From Bog-532 sp963830385 (GTDB lineage: Bacteria; Actinomycetota; Actinomycetes; Streptosporangiales; Streptosporangiaceae), in assembly GCA_963830385.1 (NCBI GenBank), contig CAWHMD010000004.1:496001-560000 (forward strand): a DNA stretch of 64,000 nt, written 5' to 3'. A program made the translations under genes and the position numbers. Below are positions 1 through 8,563 of the stretch, one piece after another; within the stretch, counting starts at the first letter, position 1; every line of letters begins with the position of its first letter. The notes below the pieces were generated by a model, which was not told the DNA's origin, ran no database searches, and saw only the letters and a program-made list of their open reading frames with translations.

Positions 1-57
1 AGCCCGTCCCGCCGGTTCCCCCGCTGGGCGCCAGGCCGCTGAGCGAGGAGCGCCGCG

Positions 58-1347
58 ATGACCGCCACCCACGCCCCACCGCGGCACGACCGCCACGCCA
101 CGGGCCCCGCGGGCCTGCCCCGGCTGCTGCAGGCCATGGACCTGGACGCCCACCTGGCCGCCTACGGGCCCCCGCCCTACCGTGGGCCGCGGCAGCTCAT
201 CGAGGTGGTCGCCGCGGCGGGGCTCACCGGCCGCGGCGGCGCCGGGTTCCCCGCCGCCCGCAAGCTCACCGCTGTGGCCGAGGCCGGCCGACGGGCGGTC
301 GTCGTCGGCAACGGCGCGGAGAGCGAGCCGGCCAGCTGCAAGGACAAGCAGCTGCTGTGGACCGCTCCCCATCTGGTGCTCGACGGGCTGCAGCTGGCCG
401 CCGAGGCGGTGGGGGCAACCAGGGCCTATCTCTACGTCCACGCGCATCCTGGGTTGCCTGAGCAGCTGGGCAGCGCGCTGGCCGCGCGCGCCGCCGCCGG
501 GCTTGACCGGGCCCGCATACAGCTGGTGACCGCGCCGCCGCGGTTCCTCGCCGGGGAGGAGTCCGCTGTGGTCAGCCGGATCAACGGCGGCCCGGCGCTG
601 CCACGGTTCAAGATCCCGCCGGTGCACCAGCGCGGCGTGGCCGGCGCGCCCACCCTGGTGCACAACGTCGAAACCCTCGCCCATCTCGCCCAGATTGCCC
701 GCTACGGCGCCGGCTGGTTCCGCGCCGCCGGCACGGCGGCCGAGCCCGGCACCATGCTGGCCACCTGCCGTCGCGCCGACGGCACCGTCGAGGTCGTCGA
801 AACAGCCATCGGCACCCCCCTGGGTAAGCTGCTGCGGCTCCCCGGCCTGCCCGCCCAGGCGGTCCTGGTCGGCGGCTACCACGGAACCTGGCTCACCAGC
901 GCGCACGCCGCCGCGCTGCCGCTGGCCAACGCCGCGCTGCGCCCAGCCGGCGCGGCGGCCGGCGCCGGGCTGCTCGCCGCGCTGCCCCACGGCCGGTGCG
1001 GCGTCACCGAGGCGGTCCGGGTCGTGCGCTACCTGGCCGCCGAGTCGGCCGGGCAATGCGGTCCCTGCCTCAACGGGCTGCCCCGCATCGCCGCCGGCCT
1101 CGCCGAGCTGGCCGCTCCGAGGCCGCGCCCGGGCATCCGCGCCGACCTGGAGCGGTGGGCCGGGCTGGCCGAACGGCGCGGCGCATGCCACCATCCCGAC
1201 GGCAGCGTCCGCTTCCTGCGCAGCACCCTGGCCATCTTCGGCACCGAGCTCACCGCGCACGCCCGCGGCCAGTGCACAGCCACCAGCAGCCGCCCGTTCC
1301 TTCCCGTCCCCGCCGCAGTCCCCGCCAGCCAAGCCGACTGGACCTGA
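58..1347 (+). CDS. NuoF-like flavoprotein (NADH:ubiquinone oxidoreductase 51 kDa family)
   Basis: 429 residues. A GRGGAGFP motif near residue 58 is the FMN/NADH-binding signature of the NuoF family, VVVGNGAESEP follows, and SAGQCGPC near residue 330 supplies the cysteines of the 4Fe-4S cluster, with a further Cys in RGACHHPDG. The family takes electrons from NADH onto FMN and then to an Fe-S acceptor. The start at 58 has a GAGGAG ribosome site 7-8 bases upstream. A small ferredoxin gene follows after 3 bases, so the two form an operon, and the ferredoxin is the likely electron partner. No other Nuo subunits are present, so this is a stand-alone diaphorase-like protein rather than complex I. 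The true substrate is unknown. Confidence 0.85.
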   Translation: MTATHAPPRHDRHATGPAGLPRLLQAMDLDAHLAAYGPPPYRGPRQLIEVVAAAGLTGRGGAGFPAARKLTAVAEAGRRAVVVGNGAESEPASCKDKQLLWTAPHLVLDGLQLAAEAVGATRAYLYVHAHPGLPEQLGSALAARAAAGLDRARIQLVTAPPRFLAGEESAVVSRINGGPALPRFKIPPVHQRGVAGAPTLVHNVETLAHLAQIARYGAGWFRAAGTAAEPGTMLATCRRADGTVEVVETAIGTPLGKLLRLPGLPAQAVLVGGYHGTWLTSAHAAALPLANAALRPAGAAAGAGLLAALPHGRCGVTEAVRVVRYLAAESAGQCGPCLNGLPRIAAGLAELAAPRPRPGIRADLERWAGLAERRGACHHPDGSVRFLRSTLAIFGTELTAHARGQCTATSSRPFLPVPAAVPASQADWT

Positions 1348-1350
1348 CCC

Positions 1351-1554
1351 ATGAACCAGCGTCTTCGCGTCAACCCCACCGCCTGCACCGGGCACGGCCT
1401 GTGCGCCGAGCTGCTCCCCGAGCGCGTCACCCTCGACGAATGGGGCTACCCGGTCATTTCAGCCGATCCTGTGCCCGCCCAGCTCACCAGGGCCGCCCGC
1501 CGGGCGGTGACCGATTGCCCGGCCCTCGCCCTAATGCTCGTAGCCGACCGGTAG
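1351..1554 (+). CDS. 3Fe-4S type ferredoxin
   Basis: 67 residues. TACTGHGLCAEL gives the C-x5-C pattern with His-Gly in place of one cluster cysteine, and TDCPALAL gives the last Cys-Pro, which is the arrangement of single-cluster actinobacterial 3Fe-4S ferredoxins that serve cytochromes P450 and related oxidases. It starts 3 bases after the stop of the NuoF-like flavoprotein and is presumably co-translated with it. The pair probably forms a short electron chain from NADH to an oxidase encoded elsewhere; no P450 lies in this window. Confidence 0.85.
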   Translation: MNQRLRVNPTACTGHGLCAELLPERVTLDEWGYPVISADPVPAQLTRAARRAVTDCPALALMLVADR

Positions 1555-1699
1555 GCGCTCACAGAAACCGGCTGGTCCGAACCACACAGGACGCCTCTGA
1601 CGCCGCACAGCCCAGCCGGGCATGCTTTGGAGATCAGCGCCATCGGCGACGTGACCAAACCCGGGCCTAGCGCCGTCCGAGCCGGGCGGCCGGCGCCCC

Positions 1700-2134
1700 G
1701 ACGGCTCGGCTACCCGTGTTCTGGTCATCGACGACCCGGGCCTGGCCGGGCTGATAGCCAACGCGCTGCGCTATGAGGGCGGGGACGTCGAGACGGCAGC
1801 CGACAGGCTGAGCGCCGCGCGCGCCGGACGCGAGTTCCGCCCGGACGCCATCGTGCTGGATGTCATGCGGCCGGGCTTCGGCGCCCTGGAGGTACTGCGC
1901 CGGTTGCGCGCCGAGCCGCCCGCCGTGTGCGCGCTATTCCTCACCGCCCGGGAGTCCGCTGAGGACCGGATCGCTGGCATCACCGCACCGGGCCTGGCCG
2001 TCAGGCAAGCGCTGGGCAGGATGATTTATCCCGAAGAAGCTCCGTCGTGCGGTAACCCCGTACACGACCGGCGCAAGGAGCGCATTTCTGCCTCGGTCCC
2101 GCTTCCACTCATCCGATTGGCCGGGCAGGAATGA
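1700..2134 (+). pseudogene. Response regulator receiver domain remnant
   Basis: One frame reads TRVLVIDDPGLAGLIANALR, then a region with the phospho-acceptor Asp (PDAIVLDVMRPG) and an FLTARESAEDRIAG segment, matching beta1 to about alpha4 of a CheY-like receiver. The normal continuation to the conserved Lys (TKPF) is missing and the reading frame goes into unrelated sequence to a stop at 2134. No ATG or GTG with a ribosome site precedes the domain, and the DNA-binding domain is absent. The copy is therefore a truncated relic of an OmpR-type regulator. A shorter ORF from GTG 1853 exists but would lack half of the domain. Confidence 0.7.
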
Positions 2135-2334
2135 ATTTTAATTATGTAATGTAATCCTCGGCCTGAGAAGACTTCGCAGCATAACCGCTAAAGTGGAGAC
2201 AAGGAAGTCCTGCACACTTCATATGAAATTTTCAGCAGCTATGCCCCGTGGTAAGAGGGTAATGAGAGAAGCCTGCCATAACGTCAATGGTGTAGTACTG
2301 GAAAGGCCAGTGCCAATCGAGAAAGGGATGTGCC

Positions 2335-2469
2335 ATGAGCATCCATCACATGTTTCCGCGCCTGGTTTCAACGACTCCGCAGGTAGGTTCCCGCAGGGGC
2401 GGCCGCCGGCCTTATTCAGGGCAGGGCTCCTGCGGTAGGCCGCAGGGCGGCAGGCCGCAGGGCGGCTAG
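2335..2469 (+). CDS. 44-aa Gly/Arg/Pro-rich peptide, candidate exported peptide precursor
   Basis: ATG at 2335 is preceded by GAAAGGGATGTGCC, giving an AAAGGGA ribosome site about 7 bases upstream. The product begins MSIHHMFPRLVSTTPQVG and ends in a low-complexity tail with one Cys and a tandem GRPQGG-RPQGG repeat. The approximately 200 bases before it (2135-2334) are clearly AT-richer than the surroundings and could hold its promoter. It lies directly upstream of a hairpin and an ABC exporter gene. I recognise no family. A secreted peptide, an RiPP-like precursor or a regulatory leader for the exporter are possible; no modification enzyme is seen nearby. Confidence 0.4.
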   Translation: MSIHHMFPRLVSTTPQVGSRRGGRRPYSGQGSCGRPQGGRPQGG

Positions 2470-2513
2470 CCGCCGGTGACGGGGGACACCGCAGCACTGA
2501 ATGTGACGAATTC

Positions 2514-2544
2514 CGGGAGCGGCGGCAATGGGCCGCCGCTCCCG
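2514..2544 (+). terminator. 13-bp perfect hairpin between peptide gene and ABC exporter
   Basis: CGGGAGCGGCGGC (2514-2526) pairs perfectly with 2532-2544 around a 5-base loop AATGG. There is no T run after it, so it may act as an attenuator, a processing site or a partial terminator that sets the ratio of peptide to exporter mRNA. Confidence 0.6.
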
Positions 2545-2593
2545 TCATGCCGGGCCGTGGTCGCGCACGCTCAGAAGAAAAGGAAGGTAAGCG

Positions 2594-4288
2594 ATGACAT
2601 TTCCTGCCCAGCGGCACATGGCACCCGCCCGCGATGTCTTCGGCCGGTTCTGGCCATACACCCGGGGCACCCGGGTGCTGCTGCTGGCGGGCGGGCTCTC
2701 GGCGATCGTGGTGTCTGTCTCGGAGATAGCTGTCGTAGCCATCTTTGCTGTCATGACAAACAAGGTGCTGGAGCGGGGATACCTAGCCGGATTCTGGAGC
2801 CTTGCGGCCTGGTGGCTCGCCGTAGCCACCACGGCGGCGGCAATCATGGGCGCCGGCGGTTACCTGTCCGGGCTGGCGGCTGAGCGGTTCATCCTCCGCC
2901 TGCGCGGCCACGTTTTCGGGCACATTCAGCAGCTGGCTCCCGACTTTGTGACCAGGCACCGGCTGGGGGACCTGGTCGTCCGGCTGACCGATGACATCGA
3001 GCTGGTCGAGGCATTCGTTTCCTCGGGTGCCGTTACCGTCCTCACCTCAGCGATCAGCCTCGTGCTCTTCGCCGGGGCATTGCTGGTGATCAGATGGGAC
3101 CTTGCCCTGGTGACATTTGCTGTCGTGCCACTGTTCTGGCTTATCTCCCGCGGGTTCTCCAGCCGGTTCACCGCGGCGGCGGAACGGGAACGCCAGGCCA
3201 ACGCCGCGGTCACCAGCGTCGTCGAGGAGAACCTGTCCAACCATTCCCTGGTCCAGGCGTTCGGCCGCGAGGAGGCCGAAGCCAGGCGGCTGCGCGGCGA
3301 GGCGACCCGGCGGCTGGGCGCCAGGATGACCCAGGCCAGGCTGAACTCGCTGTACGCGCCGCTCATCTTCCTGATCGAGACACTTGCCGCGCTCGCCGTG
3401 CTGGCGGTAGGTGCCTGGGACATCGCCCAGCACCGGATGACCCTTGGCGGCTTGCTCGCCTTCGCCGCCCTCACCGCCTACCTGTACCCGCCCGCGCGCA
3501 ATCTCAGCGGGCTGGCGGTGACGGTGGCCGAGGCCGCGGCAAGCGGGCAGCGGATCACCAAGATCATGCAGGCCCAGCCGGCGGTCACCGATGGCCCGGA
3601 CCTGCGGGCGCGGCTGCGGTCCCGCGGGCGGATCGATGTCGATGCCGTGACATTCCGTTACCCCGGCGCTGAAGCCGCAACGCTGGCCGGCCTGTCGTTC
3701 ACCGCTCGTCCCGGGAGCGTTGTGGCCATCGTGGGACCGAGCGGCGCGGGCAAGTCGACGGTCGCCCGGCTGCTGCTGCGCATGTACGATCCGTGCCAGG
3801 GCAGCATCCTGCTCGATGGCGTGGACATCCGCCGCATGTCGCTGCACACTTTGCGCCACAACATAACGCTGCTGGACCAGGAGAACCTGCTCTTCCCTGG
3901 AAGCGTGCGGGACAACATCGCCTACGGCGGGTCATGTGTTACCGAGGCCCAGATCATCGCGGCCGCCGAGGCCGCAGGCGCGGAGGAGTTCATCACCCGG
4001 CTGCCGCAGGGTTATGACACGCTGATGGGCCAGCGCGGACGCCTGCTATCCGGAGGCCAGCGCCAGCGCATCGCCATCGCCCGAGCCCTCCTCCGCAACG
4101 CTCCCATCCTGATACTCGACGAGCCGTCGACCGGACTAGATAAGGCCAGCGCCGAGGCCATCCGGGAACTCCTGATATCACCGGCCCCAGAGCGCACAAC
4201 GGTAGTGATTACCCACGACCCCCGGTTCGCCGCCGAAGCCGACTCCGTGGTCGTGCTCGGCGACCGGGCACCCGCGCTGCACCCGTAG
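2594..4288 (+). CDS. ABC transporter, fused permease and ATPase (exporter type)
   Basis: 564 residues with the architecture of a half-size exporter: about six membrane segments in residues 30-300, then an ATPase domain with Walker A GPSGAGKST, Q-loop LLDQENLLFPG, signature LSGGQRQRIAIARALL and Walker B ILILDEPSTGLD followed by a His switch in VVITHDP. The family works as a dimer in the cytoplasmic membrane and exports lipids, drugs or peptides. No C39 peptidase domain is present, so a peptide substrate would have to be trimmed by another enzyme. ATG 2594 has an AGGAAGG ribosome site. The 44-aa peptide gene upstream is a plausible substrate but this is inference from position only. Confidence 0.9.
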   Translation: MTFPAQRHMAPARDVFGRFWPYTRGTRVLLLAGGLSAIVVSVSEIAVVAIFAVMTNKVLERGYLAGFWSLAAWWLAVATTAAAIMGAGGYLSGLAAERFILRLRGHVFGHIQQLAPDFVTRHRLGDLVVRLTDDIELVEAFVSSGAVTVLTSAISLVLFAGALLVIRWDLALVTFAVVPLFWLISRGFSSRFTAAAERERQANAAVTSVVEENLSNHSLVQAFGREEAEARRLRGEATRRLGARMTQARLNSLYAPLIFLIETLAALAVLAVGAWDIAQHRMTLGGLLAFAALTAYLYPPARNLSGLAVTVAEAAASGQRITKIMQAQPAVTDGPDLRARLRSRGRIDVDAVTFRYPGAEAATLAGLSFTARPGSVVAIVGPSGAGKSTVARLLLRMYDPCQGSILLDGVDIRRMSLHTLRHNITLLDQENLLFPGSVRDNIAYGGSCVTEAQIIAAAEAAGAEEFITRLPQGYDTLMGQRGRLLSGGQRQRIAIARALLRNAPILILDEPSTGLDKASAEAIRELLISPAPERTTVVITHDPRFAAEADSVVVLGDRAPALHP

Positions 4289-4688
4289 ACCGGCAGCGTC
4301 TCCCCGCACCGGCCGGCAAGCCGTCACAGCCCGAGCCGCCCCCCGGTGCCTGTCTCATCGCGCCTGCGTCGCCCCTGCGAACCAGTGCGGGATCGACGCG
4401 ACTGGCGGTTCCCCGGCCAGCCAGCGGGCCGCCGGTCACGCGGCCAGGCGGCCCGGGTTGCTGGCCATCAGGGAAACGTCGGCCAGCACCCTAGAACTTT
4501 CACTGGACGAATCGAGGTCTTGGACCACGGCGGTCTCGCTTGAACGGGGCCAGACGCAGCGGCTGAAGCTGCCGCTGCGCCGAACCGCTCGCTGGCGAGG
4601 TGGACGTGCTTCCCTCTGGGGATGGCCGGTTTGCGGCTCTCAGCCGGGGTTTGAGTTCACGGCCGGCGCCAGTGCGGAGGCAGCCCAC
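4289..4688. other. Intergenic stretch without a supported gene
   Basis: Between the ABC exporter and the glycosyltransferase remnant I find no ORF with recognisable domains or a convincing ribosome site. A plus-strand frame from 4458 is open but has no family resemblance I can defend. Confidence 0.5.
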
Positions 4689-5610
4689 CTACCCGGTAAC
4701 AGCCGCGGCGGCGGTTGTTATGAGCGCGCTTGTGGCGCGGTGAGGTCCATAAACGGTCATCGCGCCCACGGTTTTCGCCGTGAAATGTGCCTCGACCCAG
4801 GAGATGATCTGTGCTGAATCACCGGAGTTGCCGCCAAGGCCCCCGCCGGACCCGTTGGTCACGAAGTAGTGAATCTTGTGTTGTGAGACGAATTCCTTGA
4901 ACTCGGTCAGGGCCGGCGCCGGGTCACTGCCGATGAAGCCGCCGATCGCCATGACCGGGACTCCGTCACTGCTCAGCTCTAGCGAGGCCGCGCTGGTCGC
5001 GCTGACCGTGGCCGCGGCCCACCGGTAGCCGGACGCGCCGGTTTCAAGCAGCTTGGACAGGGCCCTGCTGACAGTTCCCGAGCCGCCGAAGCCGCCCCCG
5101 ATCCGGCCGGCGCACCCCCGGCTTGCCTGCCCGCCGAGCCGCCGGCGGAGGCGGGCGAACCACCCCGCCCGGGTCCTGCCGCGCCGCCAGGGCCACCGGA
5201 GGAACCGGCGACACTCGGTCCAGCGGACGGGATCGCCCCACTATGCGCGGTAGCCGAAGTGTCGATGCTATAGGCCAGCGGGCCAGCCAGCCCGGCGATC
5301 AAGGCAAGTGACACCGGAGCCACAGCCAGGGCCGTCCGGCTTCGCGCAGTAGCGGCCCGCACGGCAGGCCCGGCCAGGATGAGGGCGGCCGCGCCGACGG
5401 CGACCACGATAACTACCCGCAGCCAGGGAAGCCAACCGGGACTCCGGTCGAGCAGCACCCAGGCCCAGGCGGCGGTGCCGGCGATCGCGATAGCCAAGAT
5501 GGTGCGGGCGGACCAGGTGCCGGATGCGCCAGAGCCTGACCCCGGCGATGCCGGCCAGAGCCCGAGCGGCCAGGACAGCAGGGCGCGGATGCCGCGTTGC
5601 TGCTGAGGAG
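4689..5610 (-). pseudogene. C-terminal remnant of a membrane glycosyltransferase (PMT/ArnT-like, GT39 family)
   Basis: Read on the minus strand, the segment begins with hydrophobic sequence (ILAIAIAGTAAWAWVLLDRS, VVIVVAVGAAALILAGPAV) and a long Gly/Ala/Ser-rich linker, then in another frame continues TVSRALSKLLETGASGYRWA and MAIGGFIGSDPAPALTEFK, HYFVTNGSGGG and SWVEAHFTAKTVG before a stop. This order of last membrane helices, Gly-rich linker and lumenal tail is typical of actinobacterial mannosyltransferase-like proteins. A frameshift lies in the Gly-rich part around 5060-5250, and the N-terminal catalytic half is missing, cut off near 5610 where the serine-recombinase element begins. Confidence 0.7.
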
Positions 5611-5615
5611 CAAGT

Positions 5616-5660
5616 CTGAGGAAGTTCAGACTGTCTGTGGCGATTTGTGCCAGGTAAGCC
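5616..5660 (+). repeat. Conserved left flank of serine-recombinase element 1
   Basis: CTGAGGAA, then the odd palindrome CAGACTGTCTG (5627-5637), then GCCAGGTAAGCC. The same order occurs at 11046-11090 before the second recombinase. It may be an element end, a recombination site or an operator. Confidence 0.5.
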
Positions 5661-5691
5661 GTGTGGGGTTCATCTGGGGAGGTTGGCCGCT

Positions 5692-7197
5692 ATGGCGACG
5701 ATGCGCGGGAAACAAGGCACTAGCCCGGCTGCAGGTGTGGACGGCCTGGTGGCGTGGGCGGAGGGGACGAGCCGCCGCCGGTCCGGGGGACCGGCGCGGG
5801 GTGGCTTGCGTTTCGTGTTCTACGGGCGGGTCTCGACTGAGGACTGGCAGGATCCGGTGACCTCGCGGGCGCGCCAGCGGGAGCAGGCCGAGGCGCTGGT
5901 CCGGGGTCACGGGGTGATCGTGGTGGAGTTCTTCGACGCAGGAGAGAGCCGGACGGTGGCGTGGGGCCGCCGCCCGCAGGCCGCCGCCATGGTCGCCCGG
6001 CTGGCAGACCCGTGCCGCGGGTGGGACGCGGTCGTGATCGGTGAGTATGAGCGGGCGTTCTACGGCAGCCAGTACGCGGCGATGGCGCCGCTGTTCGAGC
6101 ATTACGGCGTCCAGCTGTGGATGCCGGAGGCGGGCGGCCGGGTCGATTTCGCGTCCGAGCATGACGAGCAGACCATGACGCACCTGGGGTTGTCGTCGAA
6201 GCGGGAGGTGACCCGGACCAGCATCCGGGTGCGGACGGCGATGGCGGTCCAAGTGCGGGAGCAAGGCCGGTACCTGGGCGGCCGCCCGCCCTACGGGTAC
6301 CGGCTCGGTGATGCCGGTCCGCATCCCAACAAGGCTCACGCGGCCTGGGGTCGCCGTGCCCACCGTCTCGAACCCGATCCGGAGACGGCGCATATCGTCC
6401 GGTGGATCTTCGCCCGGCGGCTGGCGGGCCATTCGGTGGCGCGGATCGCGCGGGCGCTGAACGAGGCGGGCGTGCCCTGCCCGTCGGCGGCGGACCCGGG
6501 CCGGAACCCGCACCGGACGGGCGCGGGATGGACGCTGTGCACGGTCGCCACGATCTTGTCCAACCCGCGGTACACAGGCCGTCAGGTGTGGAACCGGCAG
6601 CGGACCGACCGCGACCTAGCCGACCCGGCCAATGTGAGCCTGGGACACAAGAGCGTCCAGCGGTGGAACCTGCCCGACGGCTGGGTCATCTCCCGTAAGC
6701 AGGCGCACCCGGCGCTGGTCAGCGAAGCGGATTTCGTCGATGCCCAGGACATCAGCGCCGCCCGCGGCCCCGCCCCCGCCGCGGGCCTGACCGTGCCGCG
6801 GCAGCGCCGGTATCTCCTGGCCGGGCTGCTGGTGTGCGGTGGCTGCGGGCGGCGGATGGAATCGGCGTGGTCCAATGGCAAGCCCGCCTACCGGTGCCGC
6901 CACGGCCACACCACCGCCAGCAGGCGCGGTCCGGACCGGGGCAAGAACGCCTACATCCGCGAAGACCGGATCCTGCCGCATCTGCCCGCCCTGCACCTGC
7001 AGCTCACCGAACCCGCCACTCCTCAGCGCAGGCGGCGCACCCGCCGCGGCATCGACGTCCGATGCCAGGCCAGCCCCGAAGATGTCATCGGATACCTGCG
7101 CGAACGACAGATCACCGTGACTTACGACCCGGCCTCTGGCGCCTTGGCTGCAGGAACCGCAGAGACCGCCCGGACCATCACCCTGACAGCAAGCTGA
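5692..7197 (+). CDS. Large serine recombinase, copy 1
   Basis: About 501 residues from ATG 5692, which has GGGGAGG upstream; an in-frame GTG at 5647 is less likely. Domain order is a resolvase/invertase catalytic domain (FVFYGRVSTEDWQDP with the catalytic Ser in GRVST, then REQAEAL, and VIGEYERAFYGSQ), a recombinase domain (GGRPPYGYRL, ILSNPRYTGRQVWNRQ) and a zinc ribbon (LVCGGCGRRMES ... YRCRHG). Such proteins integrate, excise or transpose DNA by double-strand cleavage through a 5-prime phosphoserine. It interrupts a glycosyltransferase remnant at its left and is about 85-90 percent similar in protein sequence to the copy at 11121-12629. It probably mobilises the defence genes next to it. 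Confidence 0.9.
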   Translation: MATMRGKQGTSPAAGVDGLVAWAEGTSRRRSGGPARGGLRFVFYGRVSTEDWQDPVTSRARQREQAEALVRGHGVIVVEFFDAGESRTVAWGRRPQAAAMVARLADPCRGWDAVVIGEYERAFYGSQYAAMAPLFEHYGVQLWMPEAGGRVDFASEHDEQTMTHLGLSSKREVTRTSIRVRTAMAVQVREQGRYLGGRPPYGYRLGDAGPHPNKAHAAWGRRAHRLEPDPETAHIVRWIFARRLAGHSVARIARALNEAGVPCPSAADPGRNPHRTGAGWTLCTVATILSNPRYTGRQVWNRQRTDRDLADPANVSLGHKSVQRWNLPDGWVISRKQAHPALVSEADFVDAQDISAARGPAPAAGLTVPRQRRYLLAGLLVCGGCGRRMESAWSNGKPAYRCRHGHTTASRRGPDRGKNAYIREDRILPHLPALHLQLTEPATPQRRRRTRRGIDVRCQASPEDVIGYLRERQITVTYDPASGALAAGTAETARTITLTAS

Positions 7198-7259
7198 TCC
7201 CGGCCTTAGCGGCCGGACTCGAAAGGAGGAGTCAACAGAAACGCCGGTCGCCCGGCGCT

Positions 7260-7380
7260 GGCGGCAACCTACACTCGGGTGACATCCCTGCATGCCCGGA
7301 AACAGGCGAGTATGGGGAATTACTGTGTCCGACTTGAACACGGAAACCGGTGCGATTTCCCCGGATCGGGGAAATCATGC
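7260..7380 (+). repeat. Conserved right flank of recombinase element 1 with hairpin
   Basis: Contains GGTGACATCC, GCATGCCCGGAAACAGG and TATGGGGAATTACTGTGTCC, all repeated after recombinase 2 at 12700-12810. It ends in a hairpin: GATTTCCCC (7354-7362), 5-base loop, GGGGAAATC (7368-7376). This is a candidate element end or a terminator for the recombinase gene. Confidence 0.5.
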
Positions 7381-7537
7381 AGTGAGGGTAACATGGCGGC
7401 GCGAGACAGGCCCAGATATTCAGTTACGTGTTCGCTATTTATTCTGCTGCCTGTCCTGTCCTGATCATTACAGGTTGGGAGTCGCTGCTCCGAGGCCAGT
7501 CCCGGGCTGGGTGCTGCCACTGGCGGGTGGCCGTCTG

Positions 7538-8184
7538 TCAGCGGCCGCGCGGCGGGAGGTCATGCCGCGGTCCACCGGCCGGGCCTGGCGCCCCGGAGGG
7601 GTGTGGCAGGTCGGTCAGCTGGTCGAGCAATTCCCTGAGCGGGGCCAGGTCACCGTGGTGGGCGGCGGCGCTGGCTGCCATGTTGCGGTCGGGGTCCATG
7701 CGTACCCAGGCGATGTGATGCCCGGCGTCATGGGCGAGCTGGGAGAAAAATGCCCGCTGGGCGCGGCCGTTGCCCTCGCGGAACGGGTGCAGGGCGTTGA
7801 CGTCGGCGAAGTACCCGGCCAGGGCGGTGATGAACGGGTCACGGGCCAGGCCCCTTAGCCGGTCCGCGGCGGCCAGCCGCCCAACACGTCCGCTGCGTAA
7901 GACTCCAGGTGCTGCGGTAGGCAGAACACCGATCCTTTCGCGATGGACACGGTGCGCAGCTCCCCGGCCCAGCCGTAGACGTCCCCGAGGATGTATCGGT
8001 GGAAAGCCTGCAGGTGGGCGAGGTCATACCGGCCGGGCAGCCGCCGACGTTCCAGGTCGATCAGCCGCGACGCGGACAGTGCCGCCTCGGCCCGAGCTAG
8101 TTCGGCGGCATCGGTGATGCCCAGCAGGTTGCGCAGCACGCCGCTGGCCGGATCCAGGTACGGGTCACCGGCCGCACGGCTCAC
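7538..8184 (-). pseudogene. Fic family AMP-transferase toxin, frameshifted
   Basis: Minus strand, starting at ATG 8184 inside the stop region of the antitoxin gene (ATGA overlap). The first frame gives the N-terminal helices (RLIDLERRRLPGRYDLAHLQ, FHRYILGDVYGWAGELRTV) and stops at 7855. After a one-base shift near 7883 the protein continues LAAADRLRGLARDPFI and the complete catalytic motif HPFREGNGRAQR, then RMDPDRNMAASAAAHHGDL to a stop at 7538. Fic enzymes transfer AMP from ATP to target proteins, with the motif His as base. All parts are present, so a single indel, real or a sequencing error, separates this from an intact toxin of about 215 residues. Confidence 0.8.
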
Positions 8185-8504
8185 CTGCGGTAGCGGGACA
8201 GGACCCGTTCCCGCAGTTCATCGGTGGACAGCCGGCCGGCCGCTACCTCGGCGAACAGCACCAGGTCCTCTGCGCTGGGCTCCAGCCCCTCGGCTCGCAC
8301 CGAGGCCAGCGCCGCCGCGACCGCATGCTGACGCTCTGAGGCATCCTGCAGCGCTTCGTACTGCTCGACCGACACAAGTACCGCCTCCGCCCTGCGGTGG
8401 GCGCCGACGAAGACCGCGGCGTCCGGGGATCGCCGGACCTGGTCCAGCACGCCCGCCAGCCCAGCACGGAACTCGCGGAACGACAAGACTTCCGGCACTG
8501 CCAT
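8181..8504 (-). CDS. Antitoxin with Phd/YefM-like and VbhA-like domains
   Basis: 107 residues. Residues 5-50 (SFREFRAGLAGVLDQVRR ... VSVEQYEAL) look like a Phd/YefM antitoxin, which binds operator DNA as a dimer. Residues 65-105 (EGLEPSAEDLVLFAEVAAGR, STDELRERVLSRY) look like the VbhA antitoxin domain of class I Fic systems, and SVRAEG fits the (S/T)xxxE(G/N) motif whose Glu enters the Fic active site and blocks ATP binding. One protein would therefore both inhibit Fic and repress the operon. The stop overlaps the Fic start, as expected for a coupled toxin-antitoxin pair. Confidence 0.8.
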   Translation of the reverse strand: MAVPEVLSFREFRAGLAGVLDQVRRSPDAAVFVGAHRRAEAVLVSVEQYEALQDASERQHAVAAALASVRAEGLEPSAEDLVLFAEVAAGRLSTDELRERVLSRYRR

Positions 8505-8511
8505 CAGTCAA

Positions 8512-8532
8512 GCGTACACCATTGCGTACGCA
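8512..8532 (-). promoter_or_regulatory. Candidate operator of the Fic antitoxin operon
   Basis: Two GCGTAC half-sites (8512-8517 and within the perfect palindrome TGCGTACGCA at 8523-8532) lie 8-28 bases upstream of the antitoxin start. Phd/YefM proteins bind short palindromes at their own promoter, so autoregulation here is a reasonable inference. Confidence 0.4.
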
Positions 8533-8563
8533 TACCGGTGACGGCCCGGCCTTGCGGAGTCGG

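Noticed and set aside
2193..2438. An 81-codon plus-strand ORF overlapping the 44-aa peptide gene
   Set aside because: No ribosome site and no composition bias; the ATG at 2335 in the other frame has a good site.
4458..4817. A 119-codon plus-strand ORF after the ABC exporter
   Set aside because: No recognisable domain or ribosome site, and its end overlaps the glycosyltransferase remnant on the other strand.
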